Shown: positions 36,143 through 45,646, numbered from the stretch's first letter. The stretch is DNA of 59,444 nucleotides from UBA7446 sp964014735 (GCA_964014735.1 CAXHBH010000008.1:1-59444); one strand, 5' to 3'. The notes: generated by a model not told the origin, from the sequence alone. Program-made: numbers and translations.

Positions 36143-36330
36143 AAAAGCATGTGATTATTTGGATTATTGCTATTGGTTTTGCGTTGGGCTTGGGATGGGT
36201 AGACCATGAAACTACTTCTTGGCATATGGTGTTATACAATAATGGAAATGCCGTTTCCTTGCTATTGTATACATTGGTATTTGCCTCCATCGGCTACGGG
36301 ATCAGCAACTTGCTGTTCAAAAAACCATGA
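36139..36330 (+). CDS. Small two-helix membrane protein (63 aa)
   Basis: Its ATG overlaps the stop of the RmlD-like gene by ATGA. Two hydrophobic segments (about 4-20 and 38-57) are separated by a polar loop with VDHETTSWH. It has no recognisable family. Tight coupling to the upstream gene is the main evidence that it is real. Confidence 0.65.
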   Translation: MKKHVIIWIIAIGFALGLGWVDHETTSWHMVLYNNGNAVSLLLYTLVFASIGYGISNLLFKKP

Positions 36331-36553
36331 CATTTTTTTTAAATGTTTTTATATCTTTGAATTGAAACAGATCCCAAAACTGTTCTTAAGCCTACAGCTG
36401 ATTTATCAACCAGCAGCACATTTTAACACTTTAGATTTTTGCCTACGCTTAATTCCAATAGATTAAAAACAAAATCTAAAACAGAAATTGGCATTGCCAA
36501 ATAAGCCCTAAATATTAAAACCCTTTTCTGTTATGTAAAAATATAAAATTAGT

Positions 36554-36561
36554 TACTTTTG
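36554..36561 (+). promoter_or_regulatory. Candidate -7 box TACTTTTG for the leu operon
   Basis: Exact TAnnTTTG match ending 18 nt before the leuA ATG. A TCTG at a 23-nt spacing is the best -33 candidate. The rest of the 249-nt gap (36331-36579) shows no hairpin, leader peptide or riboswitch that I can recognise. Confidence 0.5.
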
Positions 36562-36579
36562 TTCTTAACGCCTTTTTGT

Positions 36580-37740
36580 ATGAAACAAGAGTACGTTCAA
36601 ATTTTTGACACCACTTTAAGAGACGGAGAGCAGGTTCCAGGCTGTAAGCTTAACAAAGCAGAAAAGCTTGTTCTGGCAAAACGCCTTGATGAACTTGGTG
36701 TTGATATCATAGAGGCGGGTTTTCCCATATCATCTCCCGGAGATTTTGAAGCCGTTAGCGACGTTGCTAAAACAGTGCGTAACGCCATTGTTTGCGGACT
36801 CACCAGAGCTGTTCAGAAAGATATTGATGTGGCGGCTGAAGCCTTAAAACCTTCCAATCGCGCACGTATCCACACAGGCATTGGTACTTCCGACTCGCAT
36901 ATCCAACACAAATTTCGTTCTACGCGAGAAAAGATTATTGAGCGTGGTGTGGCAGCTGTCAAGCATGCAAAAAAATATGTAGAAGACATTGAATTTTATG
37001 CAGAAGACGCAGGCAGAACAGACAATGCATACCTAGCACAAGTTTGTGAGGCCATGATAAAGGCCGGGGCTACCGTCTTGAACATTCCCGACACCACGGG
37101 CTATTGCTTACCTGAAGAATACGGTGCCAAAATAAAATATTTGATGGAATATGTGCCTTCCATTCACAAAGCGACTATTTCTTGTCACTGCCACAACGAC
37201 CTTGGTCTTGCCACAGCAAACTCCATTGCTGGTGTGATCAACGGTGCACGGCAAATTGAATGTACCATTAATGGTATTGGTGAACGTGCAGGTAATACGT
37301 CTTTGGAAGAGGTAGTCATGATCATGCGCCAACACCCTAATCTAGGGCTTGACACCAAGATTCAAACCCAAATGCTTTCTAAAACAAGTCAAATGGTTTC
37401 TGACGCCATGGGCATGATTGTACAACCCAACAAAGCCATTGTAGGTGCCAATGCATTTGCGCACAGTTCTGGCATTCACCAAGACGGTGTTATCAAAAAT
37501 AGAGAAACATACGAAATAATCAACCCGCATGACGTGGGTGTTGATACTTCATCTATTGTACTGACAGCAAGAAGCGGTCGTGCTGCCCTCGCCTTCCGTG
37601 CCAAAAATATTGGTATAGAACTCACCAAAGACGAGTTGGACTTGGCATATTCAACATTCCTAACTTTTGCTGACCAGAAAAAAGAAATAAACGATAACGA
37701 CATTCCTGAAATAGTTAAAAGCGCTGGAGTCAGTTTGTAA
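36580..37740 (+). CDS. leuA: 2-isopropylmalate synthase, short form (386 aa)
   Basis: Condenses acetyl-CoA with 2-oxoisovalerate, first step of leucine synthesis. The frame is open to a TTG at 36559, but ATG 36580 lies after the -7 box and gives MKQEYVQIFDTTLRDGEQVPG. Other motifs are GFPISSPGDFE, YAEDAGRTDN, NIPDTTGYCLP, SCHCHNDLGLATANS, GIGERAGN and SSGIHQDGVIKN. The protein stops after the catalytic and linker regions; the C-terminal regulatory domain of long LeuA enzymes (over 500 aa) is absent. The leu operon context makes homocitrate synthase unlikely. Confidence 0.92.
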   Translation: MKQEYVQIFDTTLRDGEQVPGCKLNKAEKLVLAKRLDELGVDIIEAGFPISSPGDFEAVSDVAKTVRNAIVCGLTRAVQKDIDVAAEALKPSNRARIHTGIGTSDSHIQHKFRSTREKIIERGVAAVKHAKKYVEDIEFYAEDAGRTDNAYLAQVCEAMIKAGATVLNIPDTTGYCLPEEYGAKIKYLMEYVPSIHKATISCHCHNDLGLATANSIAGVINGARQIECTINGIGERAGNTSLEEVVMIMRQHPNLGLDTKIQTQMLSKTSQMVSDAMGMIVQPNKAIVGANAFAHSSGIHQDGVIKNRETYEIINPHDVGVDTSSIVLTARSGRAALAFRAKNIGIELTKDELDLAYSTFLTFADQKKEINDNDIPEIVKSAGVSL

Positions 37741-37744
37741 ATCC

Positions 37745-39121
37745 ATGAAAAAAACACTTTTTGACAAAGTTTGGGACAGGCATGTGGTATCAACAATACC
37801 GAACGGACCCGATATACTCTACATTGATAAACACCTTATACACGAGGTAACAAGTCCGCAGGCTTTTAATGTTTTGGAAGAAAAAGGCATTCCACTCTTT
37901 AGACCCAACCAAGTAGTGGCCACTGCCGATCACAATGTACCCACAGAAAACCAACATTTACCCATCCAAGATGCCTTGTCTCGCAAACAAGTAAGCCAGC
38001 TTACCAAAAACTGCGAGGAATATGGCGTTAATCTCTTTGGGTTGGGGCACCCCTATCAAGGAATTGTTCACGTTATTGGCCCTGAACTTGGTGTTACCCA
38101 ACCAGGAATGACTATGGTTTGTGGTGATAGTCACACCTCTACTCACGGTGCATTTGGTACTATAGCATTTGGTATTGGAACCAGTCAAGTAGCACAAGTA
38201 TTTGCAAGTCAATGCGTATTGGTTGCTAAACCCAAAAGCATGAGTGTTGTCGTTTCAGGTAAATTACATCCGGCCGTTGAACCCAAAGATGTTGTACTTT
38301 ATGTCATCGCTAAATTGGGGACAGATGCTGGTACGGGTTACTTTGTAGAGTTCGCAGGAAATGTTTTTGAGCAAATGAGCATGGAAGGTCGCATGACGGT
38401 CTGTAATATGAGCATTGAAATGGGCGCACGCGGTGGCATGATTGCACCAGACCAAACCACATTTGAATATGTAAGCGGACGTGAATTTGCCCCTAAAGGA
38501 GAGGCATTAGCAGCAAAAATAGCACATTGGAAAACCCTATCTACAGATGAAGGAGCTACTTTTGATGCAGAACATCACTTTGATGCAGCAGACATACGCC
38601 CCATGATTACCTACGGTACAAATCCGGGTATGGGCATTAAAATTTCGGACAAAATTCCATCCTCTGACGATGCTAGTTTTATAAAATCATTAGAATATAT
38701 GGGGCTTGAATCTGATACTTATTTGCTTAATATGCCCATAAGTCATGTCTTTATTGGCAGTTGTACCAATTCGAGAATTGAGGACTTTAGGGCTGCAGCG
38801 GCACACATCAAAGGAAAACAAAAATCTCCCGATGTGTTAGCACTGATAGTTCCTGGCTCACAACAAGTAGCAAAACAAATTGTAGCTGAAGGTCTGGATG
38901 AAATATTTGAATCGGCTGGCTTTAAGCTACGTCAACCCGGTTGTTCGGCTTGTTTGGCCATGAATGACGATAAAATTCCCCCTGGCGCCTATTGCGTTTC
39001 AACTTCAAATAGAAACTTTGAAGGACGTCAAGGACAAGGGGCAAGAACACTATTGGCAAGTCCAGTAACGGCAGCAGCAGCAGCAGTGGCTGGTAAAATT
39101 GTGGATGTAAGTCAATCATAA
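37745..39121 (+). CDS. leuC: 3-isopropylmalate dehydratase large subunit (458 aa)
   Basis: Aconitase-family [4Fe-4S] subunit that isomerises 2- to 3-isopropylmalate with LeuD. Key segments are ADHNVPTEN, MVCGDSHTSTHGAFG, FIGSCTNSRIEDF and QPGCSACLAMN; the Cys of GSCTNSR and the two Cys of GCSAC are the expected cluster ligands. Length is normal. It begins 4 nt after leuA and its stop overlaps the leuD start by 1 nt. Confidence 0.96.
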   Translation: MKKTLFDKVWDRHVVSTIPNGPDILYIDKHLIHEVTSPQAFNVLEEKGIPLFRPNQVVATADHNVPTENQHLPIQDALSRKQVSQLTKNCEEYGVNLFGLGHPYQGIVHVIGPELGVTQPGMTMVCGDSHTSTHGAFGTIAFGIGTSQVAQVFASQCVLVAKPKSMSVVVSGKLHPAVEPKDVVLYVIAKLGTDAGTGYFVEFAGNVFEQMSMEGRMTVCNMSIEMGARGGMIAPDQTTFEYVSGREFAPKGEALAAKIAHWKTLSTDEGATFDAEHHFDAADIRPMITYGTNPGMGIKISDKIPSSDDASFIKSLEYMGLESDTYLLNMPISHVFIGSCTNSRIEDFRAAAAHIKGKQKSPDVLALIVPGSQQVAKQIVAEGLDEIFESAGFKLRQPGCSACLAMNDDKIPPGAYCVSTSNRNFEGRQGQGARTLLASPVTAAAAAVAGKIVDVSQS

Positions 39122-39708
39122 TGGAAAAATTTACACTTCTAAAGACCAATATGGTTCCCCTAACGGTGGAAAACGTTGATACAGACCAAATTATTCCGGC
39201 ACGCTTTTTAAAAGCAACAGACCGAAAAGGATTCGGAGAAAACTTATTTCGAGATTGGCGCTTTACCACTGACGGGGAAATCAAAGAAGACTTTACCCTA
39301 AATCAAAACCAATACAAAGGTGCAATCTTAGTGGCTGGAAATAATTTTGGGTGTGGCTCAAGTCGAGAACACGCTGCTTGGGCACTTGCCGATTATGGCT
39401 TCAAAGTGGTCATTTCTAGCTTTTTTGCCGATATATTTAAGGGAAATGCTCTTAACAATGGCATTCTCCCCGTTCAAGTTTCACCGCAAGATTTACAAGC
39501 TATATTTGCGGCTATAGACCGGGACACCACCACTGAGGCGATCGTTGATTTAGAAAATCAAAAACTTCTTATTGGTGCGGCAGACATTGCGGTATTTTTT
39601 CAAATCAATGACTACAAAAAAATGTGCTTAATAAATGGCTATGATGATATTGATTATTTGATAAGTCAAAAAGAAGCAATTGAAGCATTTGAACAAAAGC
39701 GTGCTTAA
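39121..39708 (+). CDS. leuD: 3-isopropylmalate dehydratase small subunit (195 aa)
   Basis: Swivelling-domain partner of LeuC. NVDTDQIIPARFLK, NNFGCGSSREHAAWAL and GNALNNGILPV are diagnostic. Length is normal. It is located 1 nt into the leuC stop and 20 nt before leuB. Confidence 0.96.
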   Translation: MEKFTLLKTNMVPLTVENVDTDQIIPARFLKATDRKGFGENLFRDWRFTTDGEIKEDFTLNQNQYKGAILVAGNNFGCGSSREHAAWALADYGFKVVISSFFADIFKGNALNNGILPVQVSPQDLQAIFAAIDRDTTTEAIVDLENQKLLIGAADIAVFFQINDYKKMCLINGYDDIDYLISQKEAIEAFEQKRA

Positions 39709-39728
39709 TCACGTAAAAACAAATTAGC

Positions 39729-40787
39729 ATGAAAAAAAATATTGCTGTAATTCCTGGTGATGGTATTGGCCCTGATATTGTTCAAGAGACTGTAAAAGTA
39801 TTGGATGCCGTAGCCAAGGCCTATAATCACGAATTTAAATACAACTATGCGGACATGGGCGCTATTGCCATTGACAAAACAGGAAACCCACTTCCCGAAG
39901 CAACACTCAAGACGAGTTTGGAAAGCGATGCTGTGCTTTTTGGTGCGATTGGCGATCCCAAATACGACAACGATCCAAACGCAAAAGTACGGCCAGAACA
40001 AGGCTTGCTTGCCATTAGAAAAGCACTTGGGTTGTTCTGTAACATTAGACCTGTAAAAACCTTTGATGCCTTATTGCATCAATCACCCCTAAAAGAAGAA
40101 CGGGTCAAAGGCACCGACTTCGAAATGTATCGTGAATTAACGGGTGGCATCTATTTTGGGGAAAAAAAATTATCAGAAGACAAGAATACAGCTTCTGACC
40201 TTTGTCAGTATACCAAAATGGAAATTGAACGCATTGCACACAAAGCATTTACTGCCGCGCGTAAAAGGCGCAATGTGTTAACGCTAGTGGACAAGGCAAA
40301 TGTACTGGAAAGTTCACGCTTGTGGCGTCGTGTCGTAACAGCACTACATCAAGATGCATACAGTGATGTAGAACTGCACTATTTATTTGTAGACAATGCC
40401 GCCATGCAGATGATATTGGCACCAACACAATTTGATGTGATTCTGACGAGCAATTTATTTGGTGATATTATATCTGATGAAGGAAGCGTTATAGCTGGCT
40501 CTATTGGATTGTTGCCTTCTGCTTCTGTTGGGGAAAAACATGCCCTGTTTGAGCCTATTCATGGATCTTTCCCACAAGGTGCTGGAAAAGGGATTGCCAA
40601 TCCCATTGCCATGATTTTATCTGCAGCAATGATGCTAACATACTTTGATATGAACAAAGAAGCTACAGCCATACGTGATGCAGTAGACTTGGCGCTTGCA
40701 AAAAGGGTTTGTACTCCAGAAGTATTTTCTGAAAACAATTACTGCACTTCAGACGTAGGCGATTTTATTGCTAAAAATATTTTATAA
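39729..40787 (+). CDS. leuB: 3-isopropylmalate dehydrogenase (352 aa)
   Basis: NAD-dependent oxidative decarboxylase, third step of leucine synthesis. It shows VIPGDGIGPDIVQE, LFGAIGDPKYDN, PEQGLLAIRKALGLFCNIRP, ELTGGIYFGEK, DKANVLESSRLWR, LTSNLFGDIISDEGS, GSIGLLPSAS and FEPIHGS. Length is normal. It ends the leuACDB operon directly before a strong hairpin terminator. Confidence 0.96.
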   Translation: MKKNIAVIPGDGIGPDIVQETVKVLDAVAKAYNHEFKYNYADMGAIAIDKTGNPLPEATLKTSLESDAVLFGAIGDPKYDNDPNAKVRPEQGLLAIRKALGLFCNIRPVKTFDALLHQSPLKEERVKGTDFEMYRELTGGIYFGEKKLSEDKNTASDLCQYTKMEIERIAHKAFTAARKRRNVLTLVDKANVLESSRLWRRVVTALHQDAYSDVELHYLFVDNAAMQMILAPTQFDVILTSNLFGDIISDEGSVIAGSIGLLPSASVGEKHALFEPIHGSFPQGAGKGIANPIAMILSAAMMLTYFDMNKEATAIRDAVDLALAKRVCTPEVFSENNYCTSDVGDFIAKNIL

Positions 40788-40814
40788 AAAAAGGGGTGAT
40801 TATCACCCCTTTTT
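40788..40814. terminator. Bidirectional intrinsic terminator between leuB and rpsA
   Basis: A perfect 12-bp inverted repeat (AAAAAGGGGTGA, loop TTA, TCACCCCTTTTT) has an A-run on one side and a T-run on the other. It works symmetrically for the two convergent genes, just after the leuB stop and 25 nt after the rpsA stop. Confidence 0.9.
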
Positions 40815-40839
40815 ATTTACATACAATTTCGGATTATTA

Positions 40840-42720
40840 TTATTTACCGTCCATTTTGCGCTTGAGGTTTGCTAGTGCGTCTAAATCACCGAGAGTTGAT
40901 TTTTCTGCATTATCAGCCAATTTACGTTTGGCTTTTTTGATATTATCTGCCTCAATGCCTTTATAAACTGTTGCGTGAGACATTACAACGCGCTTAAAGT
41001 CTTTGTTAAATTCAATAACCTTAAACTCAGCTGTTTCGCCTTTTCCAAGCTTACCGCCGTCTTGCTTTTCTAGATGACGTCCTGGAACAAATGCTGTGAT
41101 ATCATCGTTAAGCACTATGGTAGCACCTTTGTCAACTATTTCTGTAATAGCAAGTTCGTGACTCGTGCCTTCTCCATATGTTTTGGCATATTTCTCCCAT
41201 GGGTTATCCGTTGTTTGTTTGTGGCCAAGGCTTAGCTTACGACCTTCAACGTCCAACTCTAGAACAATCACTTCAAGCTCTTGTCCAACTGTGACAACTT
41301 CTGATGGGTGTTTTACTTTTTTCGTCCAAGTCAAATCAGAGATATAAATTAAACCATCAATACCTTCTTCAAGTTCAACAAACACTCCAAAGTTGGTATG
41401 ATTACGAACAATACCTGAGTGCTTAGAGCCTAATGGATATTTGATGGTAATATCAGTCCAAGGATCTTGCGATAGTTGCTTTATACCCAATGACATTTTG
41501 CGTTCTTCACGGTCAAGGTTTAAGATAACTGCCTCTAAATCGTCTCCAACTTTAACAAAGTCTTGTGCAGAGCGCAAATGTGTACTCCACGACATTTCAG
41601 AAACGTGAACAAGTCCTTCAACACCAGGAGCTACTTCAACAAATGCACCGTAGTCAGCGATTACAGTAACTTTACCTTTCACAGTTTCACCTTCGTTTAT
41701 TTTCTCGTCAATAGCCTCCCAAGGATGCTGCGACAATTGCTTCACACCAAGCTGGATACGTGACTTGTCATCATCAAAGTCAAGTATAACCACATTTAGC
41801 TTTTGCTCTACCTCTAATATTTCGCTTGGGTGACTTATGCGGTTCCAAGATAGATCTGTAATGTGTACCAACCCATCTACACCTCCTAGGTCGATAAAAA
41901 CTCCGTATGAAGTAATATTTTTAACAGTACCTTCAAGTACTTGACCTTTTTCAAGTTGACCAATAATTTCTTTTTTCTGCTCTTCGATATCAGCTTCAAT
42001 CAGTGCTTTATGGGATACCACAACATTTTTAAACTCATGGTTAATCTTGACAATCTTGAATTCCATGTTTTTGTTCACGTACTGATCGTAATCGCGAATT
42101 GGTTTGACATCAATCTGAGAGCCTGGTAGGAAAGCTTCAATACCAAACACATCTACAATCATTCCACCTTTTGTACGACATTTAACAAATCCAGTAACAA
42201 CTTCTTGTTTGTCATGTGCTGCATTTACTCGATCCCAAGCCATAATAGTACGTGCCTTACGGTGCGACAATACAAGTTGTCCTGTTTTGTCTTCGCGAGT
42301 ATCAATCATTACCTCAACCGAATCTCCTATTTTAAGATCAGGGTTGTAGCGAAATTCATTAAGTGAAATAACACCTTCTGATTTTGCATTGATGTCAATA
42401 ATGGCTTCACGGTCTGTCATGTGAATGACTTTCCCAACAACAACGTCTGCCCCTTGTGTATCTACAAAGTTTTCAGAAACGAGTTGTTCAAATTCTTTTA
42501 GCTTATCATCCTCAACGGCTTCAATACCTTCTTCAAATTTTTGCCAATCAAAATTGGAAAGAAACTCTTGTGGTGAAACGGTTGGTGTGGAATCTTCTTG
42601 TGGGGTTGCTGTTTCTTGCTCTGCTTGTGCTTCTAAAGTCTCTGTCGGCTCTGTGGCCGTTTCTGTATTAGCTACAACTTCATTAGTTGTCTCTTCTACA
42701 GCTTGTTTTTCGTCAGACAT
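40840..42720 (-). CDS. rpsA: 30S ribosomal protein S1 (626 aa)
   Basis: RNA-binding ribosomal protein with six S1 (OB-fold) repeats. The repeats read as G-x-V-x-x-I/V-x-x-x-G-x-x-V-x-V/I units, e.g. GTVKNITSYGVFIDLGGVDG followed by LVHITDLSW, and GIVRNHTNFGVFVELEEGID followed by LIYISDLTW. Residues 1-70 are an acidic Thr/Glu/Ala-rich extension typical of Bacteroidota S1. A good -33/-7 promoter lies about 110 nt upstream. Confidence 0.96.
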   Translation of the reverse strand: MSDEKQAVEETTNEVVANTETATEPTETLEAQAEQETATPQEDSTPTVSPQEFLSNFDWQKFEEGIEAVEDDKLKEFEQLVSENFVDTQGADVVVGKVIHMTDREAIIDINAKSEGVISLNEFRYNPDLKIGDSVEVMIDTREDKTGQLVLSHRKARTIMAWDRVNAAHDKQEVVTGFVKCRTKGGMIVDVFGIEAFLPGSQIDVKPIRDYDQYVNKNMEFKIVKINHEFKNVVVSHKALIEADIEEQKKEIIGQLEKGQVLEGTVKNITSYGVFIDLGGVDGLVHITDLSWNRISHPSEILEVEQKLNVVILDFDDDKSRIQLGVKQLSQHPWEAIDEKINEGETVKGKVTVIADYGAFVEVAPGVEGLVHVSEMSWSTHLRSAQDFVKVGDDLEAVILNLDREERKMSLGIKQLSQDPWTDITIKYPLGSKHSGIVRNHTNFGVFVELEEGIDGLIYISDLTWTKKVKHPSEVVTVGQELEVIVLELDVEGRKLSLGHKQTTDNPWEKYAKTYGEGTSHELAITEIVDKGATIVLNDDITAFVPGRHLEKQDGGKLGKGETAEFKVIEFNKDFKRVVMSHATVYKGIEADNIKKAKRKLADNAEKSTLGDLDALANLKRKMDGK

Positions 42721-42828
42721 GCTGCGGGATTATTTGTATTCTGTTTGGCGGAGTAAAGGCGCTACCGTACAGAAGGGTTATTTTTTTTTTGCTCTTGTAT
42801 TACTCTAAAGCGCTTCCCAAAAGGATGG

Positions 42829-42860
42829 CAAATTTAATATCTTTATACTAGATGAACAAA
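42829..42860 (-). promoter_or_regulatory. Bacteroidota-type promoter of rpsA (TTTG, 20 nt, TAAATTTG)
   Basis: On the minus strand TTTG (complement of 42857-42860) is followed by exactly 20 nt and TAAATTTG (complement of 42829-42836). This is the best match in the window to the Bacteroidota -33/-7 consensus. It leaves a leader of about 100 nt before the rpsA ATG, containing a run of ten A (complement of 42781-42790). Confidence 0.65.
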
Positions 42861-42878
42861 AAATTATGCTTATTACTT

Positions 42879-43910
42879 TTAAAATAAGTACTTCAACCTT
42901 AAACGAATGAGCATGTCTGTTGTAGTAGTGTATAAGTACTTTTGATCAGCATCGAAAGCACAATTGGCCGTTCGCTTCCCTGTCTCTATTGTGGCTAAGT
43001 GTTTCCCTAATGGGCTTATCAAATGTACTCCACCAGGGCCAGTTGCGAATATATTACCACTCTTATGTATTTTAAGACCGTCTGGTAGACCCTTGTGTTG
43101 TTTTGTAAAAGGTCTAAAATCAAAAAGTACATTGCCATTTTTGAGTAACCCATTTGCTGTAATTTCATATTTGTACAAAAATGGTTTTTCTCTATCAGAC
43201 TGATTGATATAGAGCGTTTTTTGGTTGAGCGACAAGGCAATTCCATTGGGACGGTCAAGGCTATCAATTAACATAGTAACTGCGCCGCTTGGTGCAACTT
43301 TAAATACACCATTTATGCCTATTTCCGCAGTTTTAATATTAGGCTGACCATAAGGTGGATCGGTGAAATATATATTGCCGGCACGATCTATATCCAAATC
43401 ATTAGGGCTGTTAAAAGGCTTATCATCATAGGCATCGGCTATAGAGATAAACTTGGGTTGTGGCTGCCCAAGGGCTGCATTAAGACGGGCAATCCGCCTT
43501 TCGCCATGCTGACACAGTATTAAGTGACTTTCGTTATCTAACAATAGACCATTAGAACCTCTATTAGAGTTTTTATTTCCTTGACCTGTATGACCAGCAT
43601 ATTCGAGGTAAATGCTAAGACTGTCATATGGGCTCCATTTATATATCTTATTTGTGGGCACATCAGAAAAAAGTAAAGCCTGCAGTGCTTCCACCCACAA
43701 GGGCCCTTCACTCCATTTGAATCCAGTTGCGAGTATCTCAAAAGAGGTGTTGGGGTCAATTAGTGCCAACGCTGCTGAGTCATGGATGATTACCCTAAAA
43801 GGGGTTTTAATCTGATTAATAGCTTTGATTTGTGGTGATTTAGGTGCATTGATGCAAGAAAGTGCCAGTAAAAATATTAGAGGAATGATATAATTAATTC
43901 GATTGAGCAT
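42879..43910 (-). CDS. SMP-30/gluconolactonase-like lipoprotein (343 aa)
   Basis: Signal peptide with lipobox LALSC (Cys19). The rest is a six-bladed beta-propeller of the SMP-30/gluconolactonase/LRE family: GFKWSEGPLWV, LLFSDVPTNKIYKW, SNGLLLDN, DKPFNSPNDLDIDRAGNIYF, FTDPPYGQ and DRPNGIALS include the Glu, Asn and Asp positions expected to bind the divalent metal. Relatives hydrolyse sugar lactones. The substrate here is unknown. It follows porQ and cmk on the same strand, 36 nt after cmk. Confidence 0.82.
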   Translation of the reverse strand: MLNRINYIIPLIFLLALSCINAPKSPQIKAINQIKTPFRVIIHDSAALALIDPNTSFEILATGFKWSEGPLWVEALQALLFSDVPTNKIYKWSPYDSLSIYLEYAGHTGQGNKNSNRGSNGLLLDNESHLILCQHGERRIARLNAALGQPQPKFISIADAYDDKPFNSPNDLDIDRAGNIYFTDPPYGQPNIKTAEIGINGVFKVAPSGAVTMLIDSLDRPNGIALSLNQKTLYINQSDREKPFLYKYEITANGLLKNGNVLFDFRPFTKQHKGLPDGLKIHKSGNIFATGPGGVHLISPLGKHLATIETGKRTANCAFDADQKYLYTTTTDMLIRLRLKYLF

Positions 43911-43946
43911 GTGTCTTTTTACTTAAAAATATACAAAATTAAAAAC

Positions 43947-44618
43947 CTAGCTCAAGCATTCTGCTACCAAATCCATAACATGGTTCCTCATACTAGCTAC
44001 TGTAAATTTTGTTGCGTCAATGGTTATGGCATCAACTGCTTTTATTAGAGGTGAGTCAGGGCGAGTACTGTCAAGGTGGTCACGTGCCATAAGATTGTTT
44101 AGCACCTGTTCAAAAGAAATAGCTGCATTTTGACCACTGAGTTCTTCAAATCGCCGTTGTGCCCTAATATTGACATCTGCCTTTAAAAAAATTTTTAAAT
44201 CCGCTTTTGGAAAAACCACTGTTCCTATGTCACGACCGTCCATAACCAAAGAGTGATTATTACCCATAATACGCTGTTGTGCCACCAAAAATGCACGTAC
44301 TTTTGGAATGGCAGCCACTAAACTCACAGCTTCAGAAACTTGCATACTGCGTATTTGATCGCTAACATCAATATCGTTAAGCCAAAGAGTATCGTCATTA
44401 AAGCTCAGTTTAATGTCATCTAGTTGAGATAATAATGACTGGGTATTCAGTTTTTTATTTTTGAGAAGACCATTTTGTTGGGCATAAAGGGTTACACCTC
44501 GGTACATTGCGCCTGAGTCAACATGTGCAAAACCCAGTTCCTTAGCAAGTCCCTTAGCAAGGGTGCTTTTACCAGTTGAAGATGCCCCATCTATGGCAAT
44601 TACAAAAGTTTTTTTCAT
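43947..44618 (-). CDS. cmk: Cytidylate kinase (223 aa)
   Basis: Phosphorylates CMP/dCMP. It shows the P-loop GASSTGKSTLAKGLA (about 11-25), VDSGAMYRGVTLYA, the MDGRDIGTVVFP substrate motif and IFLKADVNIRAQRRFEEL. Length is normal. Its ATG overlaps the porQ stop (ATGA). Confidence 0.96.
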   Translation of the reverse strand: MKKTFVIAIDGASSTGKSTLAKGLAKELGFAHVDSGAMYRGVTLYAQQNGLLKNKKLNTQSLLSQLDDIKLSFNDDTLWLNDIDVSDQIRSMQVSEAVSLVAAIPKVRAFLVAQQRIMGNNHSLVMDGRDIGTVVFPKADLKIFLKADVNIRAQRRFEELSGQNAAISFEQVLNNLMARDHLDSTRPDSPLIKAVDAITIDATKFTVASMRNHVMDLVAECLS

Positions 44619-45628
44619 CGTCGTGGCTCAAGGGTTATTCCCAAAAAAGTTCGGTTTCCAGCTATGTTATAGCGCGCATGACTAATTTGGAAACGCAAAC
44701 GGCGCAGTTGCATACCCACTCCAAACGATAGACCTGAAAAATTACGTAGCTCTAAAATACGCAATTCTGCAGCACGTTGCGCATGATAACCCAAGCGGAT
44801 GGAAAACAGGGACTCAGGAAAAACCTCAATACCAAAAGTAGCATGCCGTAATAACTTTTTTATTAGACCTGCAGAACTCGGGTTTGTGTTACCGCCTAGC
44901 GATTGATTTGTATCTTCAGGGTTGTCAAAATATAGGGGATACTTGTTTAAATGATGGAATGTCACGTGCCAACGTAATGGCAAATACTTTAATGCACTGG
45001 AAAAGCCCAAGCTTAGATTAGCCGGTAAAGGCTCAAAAACATCTTGGTAGGCCGTTAATTGACTGCCCATGTGGTGGTATACCAATGCAAGTCGCCAAGG
45101 CTTGGAAATAGGACTATAATAAAGGCCTATATCGCCTGTGATGGCAGAAGAGGAGTAAGATTCTAAATTCGACAAAACATATCTTAAACGTCCACCGAGG
45201 TGGAAGTTAGGTCGTAAAAAATAGTGGGAACTCGCAATGGCGATAGCTACCTCGCTTCCCGAAAAACTACCCGTCGGATTGCCAAGTGGGTCGGCGCCGT
45301 CAAAAGTACCATAGTTAATGTAATTAACATCAAAAACCAAAGCTTTTTGCCTGTTAATGGTATAAGCATAAGCAGCAGTACCTCGATTAATACCGTCAAA
45401 GTAAGGTTCATAATTGATCATTACTTGGCCACCGTGCTCACCACGAATCATGGCCGGGTTGGCTAGGGTAGAGCTGATATCCATGTCGCGCAGCGTAATG
45501 GGATCGCCTAAGGCAAGTTGTCGTGGGGAATTGGAAACCTCCAAAAATCGAAAGGTGGCATCACCTCCAATTTGTGCACTCAGGTAGGATGCACACACCA
45601 AAATACAACAAATAGCAAAATGCCTCAT
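44615..45628 (-). CDS. porQ: Type IX secretion system protein PorQ (337 aa)
   Basis: Outer-membrane beta-barrel protein of the T9SS. A signal peptide ends near YLSAQIG; GGDATFRFLEVSNSPRQLAL is the characteristic PorQ N-terminus, followed by amphipathic beta-strands with conserved ANPAMI and FGIEVFPE. It supports the T9SS export predicted for the beta-helix enzyme at 11842. It lies 18 nt downstream of lon and overlaps cmk by 4 nt. Confidence 0.9.
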   Translation of the reverse strand: MRHFAICCILVCASYLSAQIGGDATFRFLEVSNSPRQLALGDPITLRDMDISSTLANPAMIRGEHGGQVMINYEPYFDGINRGTAAYAYTINRQKALVFDVNYINYGTFDGADPLGNPTGSFSGSEVAIAIASSHYFLRPNFHLGGRLRYVLSNLESYSSSAITGDIGLYYSPISKPWRLALVYHHMGSQLTAYQDVFEPLPANLSLGFSSALKYLPLRWHVTFHHLNKYPLYFDNPEDTNQSLGGNTNPSSAGLIKKLLRHATFGIEVFPESLFSIRLGYHAQRAAELRILELRNFSGLSFGVGMQLRRLRFQISHARYNIAGNRTFLGITLEPRR

Positions 45629-45646
45629 CGCTACAAAAAACGCAAA

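Noticed and set aside
36331..36579. Leucine attenuator or leader peptide before leuA
   Set aside because: No Leu-rich short frame and no terminator/antiterminator pair were seen; only the -7 box is convincing.
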